Assembly (NCBI GenBank): GCA_020740775.1
Contig: JAHEWK010000012.1
Location: 248,001-312,000 of the forward strand
Direction: 5' to 3'
From: Ilyonectria destructans
Taxonomy: Eukaryota; Ascomycota; Sordariomycetes; Hypocreales; Nectriaceae
DNA length: 64,000 nt
The notes beneath the pieces are model-generated. The model saw only the letters and a list, made by a program, of their open reading frames with translations, did not search any database and was not told where the DNA came from. The translations under genes and the position numbers were made by a program. Below are positions 57,996-64,000 of this stretch, in pieces; position 1 is the first letter of the stretch, and every line of letters begins with the position of its first letter.

Positions 57996-60717
57996 TTAAC
58001 CCCGGACAGCAGCACCCAGCGCTCCGCCCGTGAACTGTGTTCCACCGGCCTGTCGCTGCGTGTTGCCGCCTCCTCGCGGGCCTCCTCGGCCACCGCCCCG
58101 GCCCCTGTGGCCACCCCGACCACGGCCACCTTGTCGCTCGAAAGCGTTAGAGGTGCCCTGGGTTCGCTGCTCCAGTGTTCGCTCGTTGGTCTCAATGAGC
58201 GCGCTGGCCTTGTCGGACAGCGCCAAGGCAAGGGACTGGAGACGGCTGAGCTCGACGCCCTTGCGGAAGATGACGGTCAAGGTGACCTGGTCCAGGGAGG
58301 CGGCCAGCTCCTCGTGGCTGATCATCTTGCTGACAACGGCTGACACCTTGGTGATGTCAAGCTCGAACATGCCGCTGAGGGTCTCGATGGCGAGAGTGTC
58401 GTAGAAGGGAGCGTATGTAAAGAGATATGTTCGGAGACCCTCCTCCTGGATCTGCTTGGAGAGCATGGTCTTGATCTCCTCAGCATTCGGCATGAGGTCC
58501 CAGATCTTGATGCTGTGGATAAAGGTGGTGGACTTCTTCCACTCGCCAGCCGCCAGAGCCTTGGAAGCCTGCATCACGTGGTCGCGAGTGTTCTCAGGGG
58601 GACCAGTGAAGATTTGCCTCTCGTGGTACTCGAGCATGCGGCGGTAGGTCTTGCTAATGACACGCTTCTTAACGTCGGGCGAAGAGCCGGTCTGGGCCAG
58701 CAGGGGAATCTCCAGGAGCATGCTGCAAGTGAGGTACACACACTCGAGCAGCTCCAGGTTGATGTGCATGTGGAAGGGGAGTTGACGCTGCTTCTCCAGG
58801 CGCTCCTGCTCGGGAGAGACCTGGTTGTATCGCTGCATCATGACACCCTGGGCGAGAAGCTCCTTCTGGCGACCGCTGCCGCAGATCTCCTGAAGGGTGT
58901 TCTGGGCATCGTAGACGAGGCCCTTGCGGAAGGCACAGAGACCAACTTGAACCAGTGTTCGGTTATACAGAATTTGACTCTGGACATCGAAGTTGGGGAT
59001 GTTCTCCTGAAGATGGGACATCAACATCATGTCACGGGCCTTGTAGTACTCTCCGTGGAGAGCAAGGAAGTAGACCTGGCACAGCATAGCTCGGGCGCGG
59101 ATAATGCCCTCGCTGTTGCTGAAGAGGTAGTTGCACAGAACGTTGACAAGGTTTCCAGCATCCTGGGCCTCGCTTCGGGGGGTGATGACCGACTCAACGG
59201 ACGGGCCAACGCCGTTCCAGCAGTTCTCCTCGAAAGTCTTGACGACCTGAGCGGGCTAGTAGGAAATGTTAGCAAAAGGGGTATCAGATGAAGCGGAATT
59301 GCGGGGATTTACCTTGAAGTAGACATGCTCCAGACGGCGCATGACAACTCGGTTGACGCTGTCCTGGGGGGTTTCAAGGGCCTCGTCTTTTCGGAGGGTC
59401 TCGTAGTAGAGGAGACCACGGAAGATGATGTTGTAGAGAGCACCCTCATCTTGCAACCGCTCGATGTACTCAGAGGTGTGAGGGTCGATGCTCTGCAGGG
59501 AGCGAACGAGCTCGTCGTCCAGTCGCTCAACGTATGAGACGATGCTGCCGGAGACCTTGATATACTTCTCTCCCTCCTGCAGGGTCGGGGGCTTCTCATC
59601 GTCATCCCACTCCTCAGCATGCTCAACAACGATGTACTCTCGGCTCTCCTGGAGGACCTCAAGAAGGGCTGAGAGCTCCCTCTCGGCGGCCTTCCAGTGC
59701 TCAAGGGGCATAACATTGCCAGTACCAGCTCCGAGGTCGAACCGGGCAGAGACGATGGTGAGGAGGACGCGGATCTTCTGGTAGGGGGTGGTGGCAATCT
59801 CGTACAGCTTCTCCATGACCTTGATCTGCTCTGTGCGGTCGGTGTTCTTCTTTCCACGAGACTCCATGATGCCTCGCAGGTGCTTGAAGATGCTCTCGGG
59901 GGTGTACTGGAGAGCCTTTCCGCCCTTTCCAACAGTGGCGAAGCCCTCATCGTCATCCTCTTGGGCGGGAGCAGCCTCGACCTCGAACCGGGCAGTCTTC
60001 TTGGGCTTGGGAGCAGCCGCAAGGGGCTCGTCGTCAGAGGACTCCATGTAGGCATCCTTGTCGGCGCGGTAAGAATCGATCTGGGTCTGGTACTCCTTGT
60101 TGGTCTTCTTGATTTTTTGCTTGACGGCGTTCAAGGCTCGGGCTTGGGTAGCGTTCATCTTCTTGGGGGTGACCTTGGCCTTGGCGAGGGCCTCGTTCAT
60201 GAAGTCCTCGAGTTCGGCAAGGATTCGGATGTACGGCTTGGGGGTCTTGCCGCTGGTCAGCTTGGCGACCTGGCGGTTGAGTTTATCGGACTCTGCATAT
60301 CCCTGTTAGTATTTTTTTCTTCTTCTTGTTTCGGTTCGAGGTTTTTGATCTCGTAGTCCTGGGAGGGGTCGTACCGGACGAGATGAGGGTCCAGTCGCCG
60401 TTCTTCTGGCCATTCTCAATCTGCTTAATGGTGGCCTCCAGCTCGTCGAGTCGCTTGTCCTTGGCACTCTTGACTTTGCCTCGAACCTCCTCGTCACTTT
60501 CCTCGTCTGACGACGCATCCTTCAAGAACTTATTGGCACCGGCCTTTCCATCATCGGAGTCGCTGGAGTCGCTGTCGGAGTCGTTCTGGGAATCATCGTC
60601 GGAATCGTCCTGGTTGTCCTGCTGCTGCTGCTCCTCCTCCTCCTCGGAGTAAAGGTCCTCCTCATCGCTGGAGGAGTCGCTGGAGCTCTCGTCGCCACCG
60701 CGGAAGAATCGAGACAT
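57996..60717 (-). CDS. nip1: Eukaryotic translation initiation factor 3 subunit C
   Basis: Three minus-strand exons, 60717-60375, 60292-59313 and 59255-57996, join in frame to 860 residues, the usual length for eIF3c. The N-terminus is the typical acidic Ser/Asp/Glu-rich tract ([20 protein letters not shown]), a CK2-type phosphorylation region and the eIF1/eIF5 contact. Then [19 protein letters not shown] (across the first intron), the helical core ([36 protein letters not shown]) and a PCI domain near the C-terminus ([40 protein letters not shown]). It ends in an Arg-Gly-rich tail. It acts in the eIF3 complex, holding the 43S preinitiation complex together in the cytoplasm. It is divergent from ISA2 over about 570 bp. 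Confidence 0.95.
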
Positions 60718-61286
60718 GATGGGCGAGTTTGTGACGCTGGGTCTTGTCCTGTGAGGTCAATCTCGCGAAGCGTGCGCGGGGTTGTTTCGACACAAGGCAA
60801 AATTGAGGATTTTTGGTGGGAGGTGGGGCGTGCACCTTGGGGCTTAGCGATACGGCGACTCACGAGTCACAGGCCACAACGCGATAGCGATAAGCGGGGC
60901 AAACCGGCAAGGGGGTTACATTACCTAAGCCGCCTGTTTTCGCCCACACGGAGAGGAACATAGCACTCTTCAGTGCCCCTCCAGCGCCCTCCAGCGGAAA
61001 CCGACGGCTACTCCAGGGCAACTGGTATCCTGTACGCAAGTAATAGGCGGGGTGGTACCTCGGACTCCGGTTCGCCGTTACTCGGACCCCGGTCCGATGC
61101 GCAAACTTACCGCGCAGAACAATTTCAAGATCCAGCAAGCCAGTCAGTGACTCGGATTCTTGCATTTCTCAGCAGGCCGTCCTTTACCGCAACGGCACCG
61201 ACAACCTCCTCGACCTCCACCAACGAGACACCTCCCACTCCCGTCTACACCTTTACCCTCCCGTATCCATTATTATAACTACAGTC
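60718..61286. promoter_or_regulatory. Divergent promoter between eIF3c and ISA2 genes
   Basis: 569 bp serve both genes. Pyrimidine-rich blocks lie upstream of the ISA2 start (61,200-61,280); no clear TATA box is seen for either gene, as is common for fungal housekeeping promoters. Confidence 0.5.
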
Positions 61287-62060
61287 ATGGCCCGAATACG
61301 CTGCTCGAACGCGCCCTCGGCAGCACGATCTTTTCTACAGCTCGCGCATCGGAGCTACTCCTCCACCGCTACGCAGTCCTCTACGCCCCTCGAGTTCCTC
61401 TTCCCACGATGCGCACCCTCTGCTAGTCGAAGCACCAAGGTCTCCGCTACCTCGTCGAGAGCCCACGTCCATGCACGAAACATCAATCTTGGACGGACAA
61501 GGGAATTCCCCATCCAGCTTCCCTCGAGGAGACATTTCTCGTCCTCCCCCGCCTGGCAGCAGACCCGAAGCATATTGAATACCCAGAAGGATGAGGATGG
61601 AAACGAGATGATGCTGGAGATTACTCCCCGTGCAGCAAAGGTATGCCCTCCCAGACTTGTCCCCGAATACACAATTGACAATTAGAAGCGCCTCACCCAG
61701 ATCATGGACAAGGACGCCAACCCCAACCTTGCCCTGCGCATTCAAGTCGAGAGTGGCGGTTGTCACGGATTCCAGTACCTCATGAGTCTTATTACTCTGC
61801 CGGCAAAGGACACTCCCGAATGGACCGACGCCATCAACGAAGACGACACCATCTTCCAGCACCTGCCCGACGACGCAGACCTGTCCTCCGCCTCGGAGGA
61901 GGGACCGAAGATTATCCTCGACGAGCCATCTCTCGACCTCCTCAAGGGAAGCAAGGTGGATTTTACAATGGAGTTGATCGGGTCGCAGTTCAAGATTGTG
62001 GACAACCCCTTGGCTACCAGCAGTTGTGGATGCGGCACCAGTTTCGACATCAAGATGTAA
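61287..62060 (+). CDS. isa2: Iron-sulfur assembly protein ISA2, mitochondrial
   Basis: Exons 61287-61640 and 61686-62060 (45-bp intron, GTATGC donor, TTAG acceptor) encode 242 residues. The first ~90 residues are an Arg/Ser/Ala-rich mitochondrial presequence (MARIRCSNAPSAARSFLQLA). The A-type Fe-S carrier domain follows: EITPRAAKRLTQIM, GGCHGFQYLMSL (first Cys) and the C-terminal CGCGTSF with two Cys, plus IDEPSL-like ILDEPSLDLL. ISA2 with ISA1 and IBA57 builds [4Fe-4S] clusters for aconitase and lipoate synthase in the matrix. No lesion. Confidence 0.93.
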
Positions 62061-62356
62061 ACTCATCGGCTTCAAGTTCCGAATTGTAGACTTAGCCTCC
62101 CACTCGAGGCCCACATGTACATAGGATTATTAATACCCCTCCACCGATTATATTTCAACATGGGCTTTACGACGTGACCGAAGAGTCTTTATTCATTTCA
62201 CAAGGGACGGAGGCTTCACAGAAAAGAATTTGGAAACTCGAGTGTCATTCATCATGGTATCAATTCCACAAGTCCCTGTCATGACATCGAACGCCGAGCA
62301 ACCATGCAATATTTTAGTCCTAATGACCAACCCATTAACCTTTTTTGGAAACCATT

Positions 62357-63833
62357 TTAGTTCATCTGGCGGATGAGACCGTTGATGGCCTCCTCGCGGT
62401 TACCAAGATCACCACCCTCGATGAAGTGCTTGAACTTGCGGGGGCGGAAGCCACCGTTGGGGTTGGACAGCTTGAAGGGCCAGAGGAAGTTGGCCGCCTG
62501 CTTGAAGTTGGGGCCGACGGTGTAGATCTCGTGGATGAGATCCTCCATGCAGACAATGCCGTACTTGCCGAGGTTCTCCTCAATGATGGAGTTATCGGTA
62601 AGAGCGACACGCTGCTTGTTGACCTTTCCGTATCCACGCTTGTAGATGAGCTCCTTGATGGACTTCAGGTTGGGGTAACCGTAAGCGATCCAGGGCTCGA
62701 CAACCTTGAGCATCTCAGTGGTAGCCTTGGTGACCTTGATGAAGACACCGTTGTTGATCTGGAGAAGACGGAGAAGCTGGAGGATCTTGCGGGGCTTGGG
62801 GGGCATCTTGTTGATACTGGAGAAAAGTCAGTTGGTGCTCACGGAACTTGTCAGATGGAAGTCCACATACCCCTTGATACGGACGACGAAGATCAGGTTG
62901 GCCTCAGCGGGGATGTAGGCAGAGTCCTCCTTCTTGGCAACGCGGTTGAGACGGATCTTCTCACGCTCGGCATCGCGGTACTCCTTGACGTACTTCTCAG
63001 CACGCTGGAAGATGACACCACGCTTCTCCTTGTTGGCCTGGAAGACTATTAGTTGTGGTCTTCAAATGCAGTTCAAGCAAAGTAGTTTATCAGGCAGTTG
63101 TCAGACCCGAAAGAAGGTTAATTATCAACAGCATTGACGTTGTCTAGTTGATTGATATGTTGTGCATCATTGTGCCGAGAAAGAAATGGGGTAGTACTCA
63201 CAGCCTTCTTCTTCTGGATGGCATCGGTGCGCTCAGCGCGGGCCTTCTCCTGAGACTTGCGCTTCTTGAGAAGGGTCTCAGGGACCAGGATCTGGTCGTT
63301 GGTAGGGACACTACATTCATCAGATTAGTTCGCAGTCCAGTACCACAAGTGGTATGGAACAGAGCGCCGGGGAGAGAACTGTTGCAAAGCGACATTCTCT
63401 GCTTGGCTAACTCGAAGAGATGAATTTGATCGGTGAGACAGGAGACGCCGACAGAGACCTGTTGATGGCGTCTCCCAGGATGCTCATCCGACAACACCCT
63501 GAACAAATAAATGTCCAGGAAAATTCGGTCGAAGGCGGTGTGCGCAAGGCATTCTCAGCCCGTTGCAAGTACCTTAACGACCATGAATTTAAGAGAGAAG
63601 ACAGTAGTCTTCATCCCCAACACCCCAGGCGACATCTCTCAACACGCAAGCTGTGTTCCAAGCCTGGGCAATTGAGGGAGCCGCCCAAGAAAGATCGAGC
63701 TGGCAGGTCAGCGCCTCACGGGGAGGACGCGACTTATCCAGCGAGAGGACCACGACAATCTGCAAAAGAACTCGAGACCGGGCGCCTGCCCATATCGCGG
63801 GATTCAGGGAGGAAGCACATACGTGGCACCCAT
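62357..63833 (-). CDS. rpl7: 60S ribosomal protein L7 (uL30)
   Basis: Four minus-strand exons, 63833-63823, 63310-63202, 63037-62871 and 62816-62357, give 248 residues. The first exon carries only ATG plus eight bases, separated by a 512-bp intron, a common layout for fungal ribosomal genes. Landmarks: [82 protein letters not shown] and the C-terminus [16 protein letters not shown]. It is a structural component of the large subunit. The second intron (63201-63038, 164 bp) contains a probable C/D snoRNA; yeast RPL7 introns also carry snoRNAs. Convergent with ISA2. Confidence 0.95.
63093..63176 (-). ncRNA. Probable C/D box snoRNA in RPL7 intron 2
   Basis: On the minus strand a C-box-like AUGAUGC (rc of 63164-63170; consensus RUGAUGA, last base differs) is followed ~60 nt later by a CUGA D box (63104-63101). 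GGCA and UGCC outside the boxes can form a short stem. Directly 5' of the D box is UCUUUCGGGU, an antisense of the universal 25S rRNA stretch GACCCGAAAGA. The fifth-base rule would then place the 2'-O-methyl on the G of CCGAAAG, which I recall as yeast 25S G805 (snR39b) with A807 nearby (snR39/snR59). Yeast RPL7 introns host snR39 and snR59. Confidence 0.5.
63311..63822 (-). other. Long first intron of RPL7
   Basis: 512 bp, donor GTATGT after an 11-base coding exon, acceptor ATGTAG preceded by CTAATC. First introns of fungal ribosomal genes often carry expression signals. A second possible C/D pair near 63554-63612 has a poor C box and no recognised guide. Confidence 0.6.
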
Positions 63834-64000
63834 TTTGTCGGCGACGGCTGTTGTGAGGTCGGTTAGTCGGTCGGTGAAGCTGGAGGGAAGAAAGGAAGGA
63901 GGTCGGCTTTTTCTCCGCAAGCTTGGGGGAATTGGATGGACCCGCCCGCGTAAAAAAACTTTTGGCTAGGGCAGGGCTTTGCGGGTCTCCCACCAAAATT

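Noticed and set aside
63554..63612. Second C/D snoRNA in RPL7 intron 1
   Set aside because: The C box is poor (GGAUGA) and the sequence before the CUGA has no rRNA match that I recognise.

Overview
The window is nuclear DNA of a filamentous ascomycete (Pezizomycotina, probably a Sordariomycete). Genes carry short introns of about 45-100 bp with GTRNGT donors, CTAAY branch sites and YAG acceptors. The families present (HeLo-domain and NACHT-WD40 proteins, DUF4246, fungal SLC6, PEX11C) and a repeat-induced point mutation (RIP)-like AT-rich repeat fit that. Species cannot be named from sequence alone. All exon maps below were spliced by eye and keep frame across every junction.

Layout. 1-53 kb is an accessory-looking region. 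1.5-2.2 kb encodes a surface cupredoxin. At 2.6-9.1 kb two unusual signalling genes lie side by side: a HeLo-domain protein with a degenerate kinase fold, and an Hsp70-type ATPase fused to an intact protein kinase. An MFS drug transporter (9.8-11.7 kb) and a ketosamine-3-kinase (minus, 12.1-13.5 kb) follow. From 13.8 to 24.6 kb lies an NLR-like gene (alpha/beta-hydrolase, NACHT, WD40). It is cut in two by a 5,615-bp chromodomain Ty3/gypsy retrotransposon with identical 216-bp LTRs and a perfect 5-bp target duplication. An SLC6 transporter pseudogene, a Q-rich WW/tandem-repeat protein, an F-box protein, a two-hotdog acyl-CoA thioesterase, a broken ankyrin gene, a sugar/maltose-type MFS transporter, a histidine phosphatase and a DUF4246 gene with an internal stop come next. 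From 45.96 to 53.0 kb sits a 7.0-kb Ty1/copia element reduced to AT-rich sequence full of stop codons, with 163-bp LTRs and the 5-bp duplication CCCAG.

54-64 kb is core housekeeping DNA, compact and undamaged: PEX11-type peroxisome protein, mitochondrial-looking hemerythrin-domain protein, eIF3c (NIP1), ISA2 and ribosomal protein L7. An RPL7 intron appears to carry a C/D snoRNA.

Main points of interest: the Hsp70-kinase fusion next to the HeLo-pseudokinase and close to an NLR (a possible cell-death or non-self-recognition neighbourhood); the young gypsy element, which shows a Tf1-like self-priming signature (12-nt perfect match between LTR and primer-binding site) and an in-frame UAG between gag and pol; a probable antisense ORF in the 3' part of the RIPed copia element; and repeated single-base lesions in accessory genes.
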